In this document: piece by piece, positions 17,921-26,214 of the stretch
How the letters are laid out: each line of letters starts with the position of its first letter
Position numbering within the stretch: the first letter of the stretch is position 1
Assembly: GCA_038209365.1 (NCBI GenBank)
Contig: JBBQXS010000007.1
Location: 62,001-126,000 of the forward strand
Source: DASQHW01 sp038209365
GTDB taxonomy: Bacteria; Actinomycetota; Acidimicrobiia; IMCC26256; PALSA-610
Reading direction: 5' to 3'
DNA: 64,000 nt
Position numbers and translations under genes: made by a program
Notes under the pieces: generated by a model
What the model was told of the DNA's origin: nothing
Databases searched by the model: none
What the model saw: the letters and a program-made list of their open reading frames with translations, nothing else

Positions 17921-19297
17921 GTGCCCGCGGAGCAAGAATTCGATGTCATCGTCATTGGTGCCGGACCGGCCGGCGAGACAGTCGCCGGACGTTGCGCGGA
18001 TGCCGGGCTCGTCGTCGCGATCATCGAGCGCGAGCTCGTCGGGGGCGAGTGCTCGTACTGGGGTTGCATCCCGTCGAAGACGCTGTTGCGTCCGGGCGAT
18101 GTCATTGCCGCGGCCCGACGCGTGCCGGGCGCGCGCGAAGCGCTGACCGGACCGATAGACGTCGCCGCGGCGCTCGCGCGGCGCGACGAGATGACCTCGA
18201 ACTGGGACGACTCGGGCGCGCTGCGATGGCTCGAGGAGAAGCACATCGGGCTGGTCCGGGGTGCAGGACGGATCGACGGCGCGCGTCGCGTCGTGGCAGG
18301 TGAACGCGTGCTCGCGGCGCGCCGGGCCGTCGTGTTGGCAACAGGTACCTCCGCGGTGATCCCACCCATTCCCGGGCTGGCCGAGGTGCATCCGTGGGAC
18401 AACCGGAGCGCGACGGCGGCCAAGGAGATCCCGCGCCGGCTGCTCGTGTTGGGTGGCGGCGCGATCGGCGCGGAGCTCGCACAGGCGTTCCGGCGCCTCG
18501 GCGCGGAGCAGGTGACCGTGGTCGAATCCGGCGAGCGGATGCTCGCGCGCGAGGAACCCTTCGCCGGCGACGAAGTACGCGACGCACTTGTGCGCGAGGG
18601 CATCGAGGTCATCACCGGACACGCGATGACTGCGGTCGCGCGTGACGTCGCGGACGGCCCCGTGCACGCGACGCTCGACGACGGTACCGAGCTGGTGGGC
18701 GACGAGATCTTGATCGCGGTCGGGCGACGGCCGTCGACGGACGCGCTCGGGCTGGAGACTGTGGGTCTCGAGCCGGGCAAGTTCGTGCCGGTCGACGACC
18801 AGATGCGTGCGACGGGCGTCGAGGGTCGGTGGCTGTATGCAGTGGGAGACTGCAACGGTCGCGCGCTTCTGACGCACATGGGAAAGTACCAGGCACGCAT
18901 CGCGGCCGACGTCATCGTTGGCAAGGACGCGCACGAACGGGGCGCCGTGCCGCGCGTGACGTTCACCGACCCGCAAGTCGGCGCGGTCGGGCTGACCGAA
19001 GCGCAGGCGCGCGATGCCGGAGTGCAGGTGCGCGTCGTCTGCTACCCGACGGGCGACGTCGCCGGCGCGAGCGTGCTCGGAGAGGGCGTCGGAGGAACCA
19101 GTGCACTCGTGGTCGACGAAGCGCGCAGGCTGTTGGTGGGCGCGACCTTCGTAGGGCCGGCGGTGCAAGAGCTACTGCACTCGGCGACTGTCGCGATCGC
19201 CGGTGAGGTCACCCTCGACCAGCTCTGGCACGCGGTCCCGTCGTTCCCGACGGTGAGTGAAGTATGGCTACGCCTGCTCGAAAGCTACGGGATGTGA
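17921..19297 (+). CDS. Disulfide-type NAD(P)/FAD flavoprotein (dihydrolipoamide dehydrogenase-like)
   Basis: 458 residues with the class I pyridine nucleotide-disulfide oxidoreductase layout: FAD motif VIGAGPAGE (11-19), redox pair Cys44 and Cys49 in GGECSYWGCIPSK, NAD(P) motif VLGGGAIGAELAQ, and C-terminal dimer domain. The usual catalytic His in HPTLSE is Phe here (SFPTVSEVWLRLL), while the partner Glu remains. It is therefore unlikely to be a standard Lpd or mercuric reductase; a quinone or other small-molecule reductase is possible. GTG start at 17921 with GAGGAG about 8 nt upstream. Confidence 0.8.
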   Translation: MPAEQEFDVIVIGAGPAGETVAGRCADAGLVVAIIERELVGGECSYWGCIPSKTLLRPGDVIAAARRVPGAREALTGPIDVAAALARRDEMTSNWDDSGALRWLEEKHIGLVRGAGRIDGARRVVAGERVLAARRAVVLATGTSAVIPPIPGLAEVHPWDNRSATAAKEIPRRLLVLGGGAIGAELAQAFRRLGAEQVTVVESGERMLAREEPFAGDEVRDALVREGIEVITGHAMTAVARDVADGPVHATLDDGTELVGDEILIAVGRRPSTDALGLETVGLEPGKFVPVDDQMRATGVEGRWLYAVGDCNGRALLTHMGKYQARIAADVIVGKDAHERGAVPRVTFTDPQVGAVGLTEAQARDAGVQVRVVCYPTGDVAGASVLGEGVGGTSALVVDEARRLLVGATFVGPAVQELLHSATVAIAGEVTLDQLWHAVPSFPTVSEVWLRLLESYGM

Positions 19298-19318
19298 CGC
19301 GACGACTGCTCGGTGCCA

Positions 19319-19324
19319 TAGCGT
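19319..19324 (+). promoter_or_regulatory. Leaderless-type -10 element TAGCGT
   Basis: TAGCGT lies 6 nt before the GTG at 19331. Confidence 0.4.
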
Positions 19325-19330
19325 CCACGC

Positions 19331-20035
19331 GTGACGGAGCTGCTCTACCTCCGGGACGCCTATCTGCGTGATTTCGACGCGACCGTCACCGGGGTCGACC
19401 CCGCCGGGTCGTGCGTTGCGCTTGATCGCACCGCGTTCTATCCCACGGGCGGTGGGCAACCGCACGACACCGGGATGGTCGGGCACGCACGCGTCGTCGA
19501 CGTGCGCAAAGAAGGCGATGTCGTGTGGCATGTCGTCGAAGGCGACATGCCCTTGGTCGGCGCGTCCGTGCACGGCACGATCGACTGGGATCGCCGCCAT
19601 CGGCTCATGCGCACCCACTCCGCCATGCACGTGCTCTGCGGTGTGATCTGGAACGAGTGGGGCAATGCCGTGACCGGCGGCAACATGGAACCGCTCGAAG
19701 CGCGCATGGACTTCGCATTCGACCCACTTCCCGAGGGCTTTGCAACGCGCGTGCAGGACTTGGTGAACGCGGAGATCGCGCAGGACCGGCCGATTGCGAT
19801 CACGTTCCTGCCGCGGGACACGGCAGTCGGGGACGAAGACCTCATCCGCACCAAGGTGAACCTCATTCCGGCATCGGTGAACGAGATTCGCGTCGTCGAC
19901 ATCGTCGGACTCGACAAGCAAGCCGACGGCGGCACTCACGTACGCTCGACCGCCGAGATCGGACGGTTCGAGGTGGTGAAGACGGAAAGCAAAGGGCGAG
20001 GGAACAAGCGGATACGGGTCCGGATACTGGACTAG
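19331..20035 (+). CDS. AlaX-type alanyl-tRNA editing protein
   Basis: 234-residue stand-alone homologue of the AlaRS editing domain, which hydrolyses mischarged Ser-tRNA(Ala) or Gly-tRNA(Ala). FYPTGGGQPHDTG (37-49) and the zinc motif H96-SAM-H100 are clear; the second zinc motif reads QADGGTHV, where the usual Cys of CGGTH is Asp. The last His is kept. Length fits the AlaX-M form with an N-terminal beta-barrel. GTG start with a -10 hexamer 6 nt upstream. A hairpin follows 60 bp after the stop. Confidence 0.85.
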   Translation: MTELLYLRDAYLRDFDATVTGVDPAGSCVALDRTAFYPTGGGQPHDTGMVGHARVVDVRKEGDVVWHVVEGDMPLVGASVHGTIDWDRRHRLMRTHSAMHVLCGVIWNEWGNAVTGGNMEPLEARMDFAFDPLPEGFATRVQDLVNAEIAQDRPIAITFLPRDTAVGDEDLIRTKVNLIPASVNEIRVVDIVGLDKQADGGTHVRSTAEIGRFEVVKTESKGRGNKRIRVRILD

Positions 20036-20095
20036 CGGGGCAAAGAGGACAACGCGCGTACGCGGGTAACGCGCGCGGGAAGTCGGTAGAACAAC

Positions 20096-20136
20096 CGGTG
20101 CGACGGCTGTTCCGAACACGTACAGCCGTCGCACCG
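20096..20136 (+). terminator. Hairpin terminator after alaX
   Basis: Arms CGGTGCGACGGCTGT (20096-20110) and ACAGCCGTCGCACCG (20122-20136) pair perfectly over 15 bp around an 11-nt loop. It lies in the 187-bp gap between alaX and the next gene. Confidence 0.7.
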
Positions 20137-20222
20137 CGTTATGGACGACGTGGCGGTCGAGGGGGCTCCGCGAGGGGTCCCTTCGTCGCGTCGAACCCGT
20201 ATGTCGCGTATCGTCGGGTTCG

Positions 20223-20780
20223 ATGCTCGACCAGTTGCTCGCGTCGCCGGGAGTTGCCGAACGCCTCGTGACGGGTTCGCGCTTCGGGTTCTGCGCCCTG
20301 CACGGCGGTCTCGAGCAGGGGACGGCCGAGATTGCGGAGGCCGCGGCCTCGACGTCGGGAGCTTCGCTCTACGCGGTCGTCCAGCCCGACAACTTGCGCT
20401 GGCACGTGCCCTCACATCGCTACGACCCGACCTGCTCGGATGCTCTGGGCGCATTCGTCGTCCACGTCGACGTCGTCGTGTCCGTGCACGGCTTCGGCGG
20501 GCTGCGGGACGCCGACGACCGCTGGACGACCGCGCTGCTCGGCGGCTCCAACCGATCGCTCGCGCGCGAGCTCGGCGACACGCTCACCGCGGCCTTGCCC
20601 GGCTACCGATGGGTGACCGACCTCGACGTCATGCCCGCGCACCTACGCGGCATGCACCCGCACAATCCCGTGAACCGCGTCGCCCACGGGGGCGTCCAGA
20701 TCGAGTTGCCGCCGCGCGTACGGCGGCCCGGCGAAGATTTCGACGCGCTCGTCAATGCGCTCGCGTCGGTCGCGCGCTGA
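20223..20780 (+). CDS. Poly-gamma-glutamate hydrolase family protein (DUF867-like)
   Basis: 185 residues resembling the zinc-dependent phage/bacterial poly-gamma-glutamate hydrolases. FCALHGGLEQGTAEIAE carries candidate zinc ligands His27 and Glu31 and VVSVHGFGG carries His89; GGVQIELPPRVR near the C-terminus is also typical. No signal peptide is seen, so an intracellular role or another amide substrate is possible. TATCGT lies 8 nt before the ATG. It converges on the phosphatase gene, 9 bp away. Confidence 0.7.
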   Translation: MLDQLLASPGVAERLVTGSRFGFCALHGGLEQGTAEIAEAAASTSGASLYAVVQPDNLRWHVPSHRYDPTCSDALGAFVVHVDVVVSVHGFGGLRDADDRWTTALLGGSNRSLARELGDTLTAALPGYRWVTDLDVMPAHLRGMHPHNPVNRVAHGGVQIELPPRVRRPGEDFDALVNALASVAR

Positions 20781-20789
20781 CGATCTACA

Positions 20790-21482
20790 TCAGGACGTCA
20801 GCAACGGAAGCAAGTGAGCCACGTCGTTGTAACGCCGCAGCACGATGCGCTCGGGGCTCGCGACCACCTCGCTGATCGACGCGTTGTCGGCCCCGGAGAA
20901 CGCGAATCGGCGCGAGTGGGTGACACGATGCAACAGCTGGCCGATCACCCCGGCGTGCGACACCACCATGACGCGCTGGTCGGCGTGCGCGGCGACAATC
21001 CGCTGGAAGCCGCGCCACACGCGTTCGTCGAACGCGTCGTGAGTTTCGGCGCCCGGGATCACGTCCCACCGCTCCTCGGCGAAGATCTGCTGGAACAGCG
21101 GGTCTCCGGCGACTGCCCGGGCGCGGATCTCGCCGCCTTCCCATTCGCCGAGAAAGACTTCGCGAAGGTCAGGCTCGACGATCGGTGTCAGGCCTGTGCG
21201 CGCGGCGAGGGGCGCCGCGGTCTCGTGCGTCCGTCCGAGGGTCGTGACGTAGATCGCCGCGAGATCTTCGTGCTGCAGGCGATCGGCCAGGAGCTCCGCC
21301 TGCTTCACGCCGACGGGATCGAGCGGGGGATCCCCGTGGCCGTCGACCAGCGGGAACGGCCGATCGGGGTGGGCGGGCGCGGACTCGCCGTGCCGCACGA
21401 CCAGCAGCGTCGTTGCGCCCGGCGGGGGAGTGAAGCGGTGTTGGCGGAAGCCTTCCGGCGGCGTGGCGTTCGTCACGGGCAC
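20790..21482 (-). CDS. Histidine phosphatase (phosphoglycerate mutase superfamily)
   Basis: 230-residue branch-1 histidine phosphatase. The catalytic motif is LVVRHGESAPA, the acid region is DLREVFLGEWEGG, and the second catalytic His lies in VVSHAGVIGQLLHR. A long insert (WDVIPGAETHDAFDERVW) is common in SixA/PhoE-like members. It is distinct from the true GpmA at 52902-53678. Substrate unknown; a small phosphoester is likely. GTG start at 21482. Confidence 0.82.
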   Translation of the reverse strand: MPVTNATPPEGFRQHRFTPPPGATTLLVVRHGESAPAHPDRPFPLVDGHGDPPLDPVGVKQAELLADRLQHEDLAAIYVTTLGRTHETAAPLAARTGLTPIVEPDLREVFLGEWEGGEIRARAVAGDPLFQQIFAEERWDVIPGAETHDAFDERVWRGFQRIVAAHADQRVMVVSHAGVIGQLLHRVTHSRRFAFSGADNASISEVVASPERIVLRRYNDVAHLLPLLTS

Positions 21483-21510
21483 CGAACCTAGTCACTAGCT
21501 TGGCGCTTCG

Positions 21511-22214
21511 ATGAACGGTCGGGCCGTCACGATCACCCATCATGTCGCGCTCGGCGACGTACGACCCGACTCGACGATGCGGCTCGACGCGATCGCGCGG
21601 CTGGTCCAGGACGTCGCCGACGTCGACGCAGCTGACGCGCCCGTGGAGGGGATGGGCATCTGGATCCTGCGGCGGCTCGACCTCGCGATCGCGCACACGC
21701 CGCGTTTCCGTGCCGATCTCACCGCGCGCACGTGGTGCAGCGGATTCGGTGCCCGCTGGGCCGAACGCCGAACGGACATCTGCGCCGGCGAGCTGCTGTG
21801 CATCGAGGCGACCGGGCTGTGGGTGCACGTCGATGCCGAACGCGGCGTGCCCGCGCCGCTCCCTGCGGGTTCCACGCGATCTGGGGGAAACACGCAGGCA
21901 ACCGGCGCGTCTCCGCTCGCTTGCGACACGACCCGCCGCCGGCCAACGCCGTGTCCGAGCGGTGGCCGCTCCGCGCCACGGATCTCGACGTCGTCGGTCA
22001 CGTCAACAACGCCGCATACTGGGCGCCGGTAGAAGAAGCGCTGGCGCGCCGTGGCCGGCCGCGAGTGTGCCGGGCCGAGATCGAATTCCGGGCCGGGCTC
22101 GACGAGGGTGACGAGGTCGATTTCGCGGTCGCGGAGCGGCCGGACGGCTTTGCCTGCTGGCTGTGCGTCGGCGGTGACGTGCGCGCGTCAATGCTCCTAG
22201 CATCAACTCCATGA
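21511..22214 (+). pseudogene. Acyl-ACP thioesterase, split by a one-base frameshift
   Basis: Two hotdog domains of a FatA-like acyl-ACP thioesterase occur in different frames. The first half runs from the ATG at 21511 to VPAPLPAG. From about 21867 the frame changes by -1, and the continuation reads FHAIWGKHAGNRRV, then LRATDLDVVGHVNNAAYW (the second hotdog with its Asn-bearing GHVNNA motif), ending at 22214 in an ATGA overlap with the LLM gene. A single missing base in the GCGGGTTC run would explain it. An intact enzyme would release fatty acids from ACP. Genuine mutation and assembly error cannot be told apart here. Confidence 0.75.
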
Positions 22215-23239
22215 AACTTGGATTGATGCTCGGATACTGGGGCGCGCAGCCGCCGCATGACGTGCCGCAGGCACTCGCGGAAGCGGAACGTCTCGACTTC
22301 GATTCGGTCTGGACCGCGGAGGCGTACGGCTCGGACGCGCTCACACCGCTCGCGTGGTGGGGCGCGGCGACCTCGCGCATCAAGCTCGGCACGGCGATCT
22401 GTCAGCTGTCAGCGCGCACGCCGACCGCGATGGCGATGGCGGCACTCACGCTCGATCACTTGTCGGGTGGTCGCTTCGTGCTGGGGCTCGGTGCATCGGG
22501 CCCGCAGGTCGCCGAGGGCTGGTACGGCGACGACTACCGCAAGCCGCTCGCCCGCACACGCGAGTACGTCGAGATCGTGCGCCAGGTGCTCGCCCGCGAG
22601 GCGCCGGTCGAGTTCCACGGCGAGCGGTACCAGCTTCCGCGGCCGGGAGGCAGTGGATTCGGCAAGCCGTTGAAATCGATCACACATCCGCTGCGCGCAG
22701 ACCTCCCGATCTTCCTCGCGGCCGAAGGGCCCAAGAACGTCGCGCTCGCGGCCGAGATCGGCGACGGCTGGCTCCCGATGTTCTATGCGCCGCGCACCGA
22801 TGGCTTCTACCGCGACGCGCTGGCGGAAGGTTTCCGCCGCGCCGGCGCGCGTCGTACACCTTCGAATTTCGAGGTGGCGTGCCTGGTCCCGGTGATCATG
22901 GCCGACGACGTCGACGCCGCGGCCGACATGTACAGGCCCGTGCTAGCGCTCTACATCGGCGGGATGGGTGCACGCGAGGTCAACTTCCACAACAACGTCT
23001 TCGCGCGCATGGGGTACGAGGGCGAGGCGAAACTCATTCAAGACTTGTATCTCGAGGGCAAGAAGAACGACGCCGCGGCCGCGGTGCCGAGGCAACTGGT
23101 CGAGGACGTCGCGCTCATCGGTCCGCGCGAGAAGATCCGCGACGACCTCGCGATGTGGCGAGAATCCACCGTGACGACGATGATCGTGTCGGGTGCGACC
23201 CAGCAACTGCGCGAGATCGCGGAGCTCGTGCATGAATGA
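22211..23239 (+). CDS. LLM-class F420-dependent oxidoreductase
   Basis: 342-residue TIM-barrel protein of the luciferase-like family, probably using coenzyme F420. MKLGLMLGYWG, SVWTAEAYGSDALTPLAWWGA and LGLGASGPQVAEGWYG are characteristic; the C-terminal DVALIGPREKIRDDLAMW matches mycobacterial F420 enzymes. It overlaps the broken thioesterase by 4 bp and the DUF480-ALDH gene by 8 bp, so the three form one transcription unit. Substrate unknown. Confidence 0.88.
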   Translation: MKLGLMLGYWGAQPPHDVPQALAEAERLDFDSVWTAEAYGSDALTPLAWWGAATSRIKLGTAICQLSARTPTAMAMAALTLDHLSGGRFVLGLGASGPQVAEGWYGDDYRKPLARTREYVEIVRQVLAREAPVEFHGERYQLPRPGGSGFGKPLKSITHPLRADLPIFLAAEGPKNVALAAEIGDGWLPMFYAPRTDGFYRDALAEGFRRAGARRTPSNFEVACLVPVIMADDVDAAADMYRPVLALYIGGMGAREVNFHNNVFARMGYEGEAKLIQDLYLEGKKNDAAAAVPRQLVEDVALIGPREKIRDDLAMWRESTVTTMIVSGATQQLREIAELVHE

Positions 23240-25220
23240 AGTGGCGTCGAATGAAATCGAGCTGACGACCGAGGAGGCGCGCGTTCTCGGCTGCCTCATG
23301 GAGAAGTCCGCCACGACGCCCGACAACTATCCGCTCTCGGTGAACGCGCTGATGACTGCGTGCAACCAGACCACCAACCGCGATCCCGTCGTCTCGTATG
23401 ACGAAGCGACCGTCGAGCACGCGTTGGAGTCGTTGCGCGCGAAGGCCTTGGGCCGTCGCGTCATGGCGACCGGCCAACGAGTCGTGAAGCACCGCCACGT
23501 CGTGGAGGAAGCACTGCAGCTTCATGTTCCCGAGTTCGCGATCCTCGGTGTGTTGCTCTTGCGCGGGCCGCAGACTCCCGGAGAGCTGAAGCAGCGGACC
23601 GAGCGCTGGCACACGTTCCGTTCCCTCGACGACCTCGAAGCGACGCTGCAGCGACTCGCCGATCGCGGGTTCGCACGCCAGCTCGAACGACGGCCCGGCC
23701 AGAAGGAAGCGCGCTGGATGACCTTGATCGTCTCGACCGACGAGACCGCCCCACCGGCGGAGCCCGTCGACGCGCAGGTCGAGGAAACGCCCGGAGCCGA
23801 GCCCATACCGACGGCTGAACCGGCGCCCCGCGAGGAGCGGTCATTGTCGGTACGCAACCCGGCGACGGGTGCGATGCTGCGCGACGTCGCGGTCACCGAG
23901 GAACGGGAGATTGCGCAGAAGACCGATCGCGCACGGCGGGCGCACCGCGCGTGGGCGGGGCGGCCGTACGAGGAGCGCGCCGAGCTGTTGCGTCGGTTCG
24001 CGACGATGCTCGACGCCGAGGCGGAGGAATGCGCGCGCTTGACGACGGGTGAGGTCGGCAAGCCCATCCGCCAGTCGCGCAACGAGATCAAAGCGGTGCA
24101 CGAGCGGATCATGTGGAACGTGGCGCGTGTCGGCGAGGTGATCGCGCCGCGCGTCGTGACTCAGGCCGCAGGCGACGGCACCGTCGGCGAGCGCATCTCG
24201 TACGAGCCGGTCGGCGTCGTCGCGCACATCAGTGCATGGAACTATCCGTACTTCGTGGCGTTGAACTCGATCGTTCCGGCACTGCTGGCAGGGAACACCG
24301 TGCTGTACAAGCCGTCGGAGCACGCGACGCTCACCGGACTCCGGCTGGTCGATCTCCTCCACCGAGCAGGCGTGCCGGTGGATGTCGTGCAAGCGGTGGT
24401 CGGCGGTGGTGCGGCAGGGTCCGCACTCGTCGACGCCGACATCGACATGGTGTGCTTCACCGGTTCTCACGCGACCGGACGCAAGGTCGCCACGACGGCA
24501 GCCGACCGCCTCCTGCGCGCCCAGCTCGAGCTCGGCGGCAAAGATGCCGCGTACGTGTGTGAGGACGTCGACGTCGAAAGCGCAGCCTTCGCGGTGGCCG
24601 AAGGAGCGTGTTACAACGGCGGTCAGTCGTGCTGCGCGCTCGAGCGGGTATACGTGCACGACGCGAACTTCGCCCGGTTCGTCGACGCGCTCGTGCAGGT
24701 GGTGGAGGCGTATCGCGTCGGTGATCCCGACGACGACGCAACCGACATCGGGCCGCTCGCGCGGGCGGCGCAGCTCGACGTCCTCGAGTCCCAGATCGGT
24801 GATGCGATCGCCAAAGGCGCGCGCTTGCTGTGCGGCGGAGAACGGATCGCGCGCGAGGGAAACTGGTTCGAGCCGACGGTGCTGGTCGATGTCGACGACC
24901 GCATGGCGATCATGCGCGAGGAGAGCTTCGGTCCGGTGGTGCCGGTCGCCCGGGTGCGAAACGACGACGACGCGGTGGGCCGGATGGACGACACGGAATT
25001 CGGCTTGGGCGCGGCCGTGTTCACGAACGACCGTTCACGCGCCGAGAAGATCCTGACGCGCCTCGACGTCGGCAACGCCTACTGGAACACGTCGGACCGG
25101 TCGAGTGTGCGACTGCCGTGGGCCGGTCGGAGGCACTCCGGCAACGGCGTGTCGATGTCGGAAGCCGGCATCAGGACGTTCGTACGCGAAAAGTCCTGGC
25201 ACGAGCAGCCCCTGCGCTGA
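23232..25220 (+). CDS. DUF480 (YceH) domain fused to aldehyde dehydrogenase
   Basis: 662 residues. Residues 9-165 match DUF480/YceH, a double winged-helix protein: LTTEEARVLGCLMEKSATTP, NACNQ-like TACNQTTNRDPVVSYDEAT and GPQTPGELKQRTERWH. A Pro/Glu-rich linker (170-203) follows. Residues 205-660 are an NAD(P)-aldehyde dehydrogenase with AWNYPYF, Glu433 in LELGGK and catalytic Cys467 in GQSCCALERV. The join is in frame. ATG at 23232 is chosen because MNEVASNEIELTTEEA begins just before the conserved DUF480 start and overlaps the LLM stop by 8 bp. The role of the joined helix-turn-helix part is unknown. Confidence 0.86.
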   Translation: MNEVASNEIELTTEEARVLGCLMEKSATTPDNYPLSVNALMTACNQTTNRDPVVSYDEATVEHALESLRAKALGRRVMATGQRVVKHRHVVEEALQLHVPEFAILGVLLLRGPQTPGELKQRTERWHTFRSLDDLEATLQRLADRGFARQLERRPGQKEARWMTLIVSTDETAPPAEPVDAQVEETPGAEPIPTAEPAPREERSLSVRNPATGAMLRDVAVTEEREIAQKTDRARRAHRAWAGRPYEERAELLRRFATMLDAEAEECARLTTGEVGKPIRQSRNEIKAVHERIMWNVARVGEVIAPRVVTQAAGDGTVGERISYEPVGVVAHISAWNYPYFVALNSIVPALLAGNTVLYKPSEHATLTGLRLVDLLHRAGVPVDVVQAVVGGGAAGSALVDADIDMVCFTGSHATGRKVATTAADRLLRAQLELGGKDAAYVCEDVDVESAAFAVAEGACYNGGQSCCALERVYVHDANFARFVDALVQVVEAYRVGDPDDDATDIGPLARAAQLDVLESQIGDAIAKGARLLCGGERIAREGNWFEPTVLVDVDDRMAIMREESFGPVVPVARVRNDDDAVGRMDDTEFGLGAAVFTNDRSRAEKILTRLDVGNAYWNTSDRSSVRLPWAGRRHSGNGVSMSEAGIRTFVREKSWHEQPLR

Positions 25221-25238
25221 GCGGAGCGGCCCCGCGGC

Positions 25239-26174
25239 CTAGTCCTGCGGGGGAACCGTCGAGCTCGCGGTGTCGAAGTCGGTGATCGGCGTCTCGCCCG
25301 GCAGGACACCCACTGGTGTGTCGTCCGGCTCGATGGATGGCGGTGTCACGTTGTCGGCCGGTGGTTTCTCGGGACGTGGATACCAGCCACCGGGGGCAGG
25401 AGCGGGGGCGCTCGGAGGTGGCGGCGCCGGTACCACGTGCACCGCGCGCGATGTGCCGGCGTCCGGTGCGGGGAGCGTGGTCGGGGTCCCGGAAGACGTG
25501 GTTGTCGGGCGCGGCGCGGCGATCGTCGTCGGCGTTGCCGGCGCAGGGTCGTCGGTCGGCGCCGCAGTCACCTGGGCCTGCGAGACCGGCGGCCGTGCGG
25601 GCCGATCGGTCGCCGCCTGCGCGGCCTGGACGCCTGCGATCGCGATCACGCTCGCGGCGAGTCCCACGACCGGGAGCACGACCTTGCGGCGCAAGAGCTC
25701 ACGATGCAGCGTTCGCGCCTCTTCGGGCGAGCATCCCAGGATGTCCATGATGCGCTGCTCGATCGTCGCGGGGTCGGCGTCGAGCGCAAAGGCGAGCGCG
25801 GCAACATCGGCGGCACGCAGCGGCAACGGCTCACCGGCCTTCGCGCGCCGCAACCGTCGTATGAGCTGCACGAAATCGGTGAGGGTCTCGTCCTCGCCGG
25901 AGTCTGCGGTCAGCGCGGTGACTTCGAGCGGCTCTCGTCGCGGGATGTGCGCGACCAGGTCGTCGCCATAACACTCGGCGAGGCGCTTGCACACTTCGGC
26001 CGGTATCCTGCGCGTTCCTCGTTCGTAGGCGCGGAGCTTCTCGGTAGTCGTACCGGCGCGGGCCGCCGCCTGCTTGCGTTTCCATCCGCGGCGTTTGCGG
26101 GCGGCGCGCAGCAGCCCACCCAGCCGGACGGGCGGCATTGTGTCGTCGAACAGAAGCGCCACGAAGTTCCCCAT
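25239..26174 (-). CDS. XRE helix-turn-helix protein with a membrane anchor and Pro-rich tail
   Basis: 311 residues. Residues about 17-72 form an XRE/Cro-type HTH (LRAARKRRGWKRKQAAARAG, then EKLRAYERGTRRIP). A linker follows, then a single membrane helix (about 165-187, VVLPVVGLAASVIAIAGVQA) and a Pro/Thr/Ala-rich extracytoplasmic tail to residue 311. The topology resembles RodZ, which links cytoskeleton and wall, but the tail is unrelated. ATG at 26174 has GAGGA 7 nt upstream; an in-frame extension to 26402 runs into the esterase gene and lacks coding character. It converges on the ALDH fusion. Confidence 0.72.
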   Translation of the reverse strand: MGNFVALLFDDTMPPVRLGGLLRAARKRRGWKRKQAAARAGTTTEKLRAYERGTRRIPAEVCKRLAECYGDDLVAHIPRREPLEVTALTADSGEDETLTDFVQLIRRLRRAKAGEPLPLRAADVAALAFALDADPATIEQRIMDILGCSPEEARTLHRELLRRKVVLPVVGLAASVIAIAGVQAAQAATDRPARPPVSQAQVTAAPTDDPAPATPTTIAAPRPTTTSSGTPTTLPAPDAGTSRAVHVVPAPPPPSAPAPAPGGWYPRPEKPPADNVTPPSIEPDDTPVGVLPGETPITDFDTASSTVPPQD

Positions 26175-26214
26175 TGCGTCCTCATCGGCAGGGACGGGGG
26201 GCGCCTCAAGCAGA

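Noticed and set aside
21511..22214. Programmed -1 frameshift in the thioesterase
   Set aside because: No slippery heptamer or downstream structure of the usual kind was recognised; a plain one-base loss is simpler.
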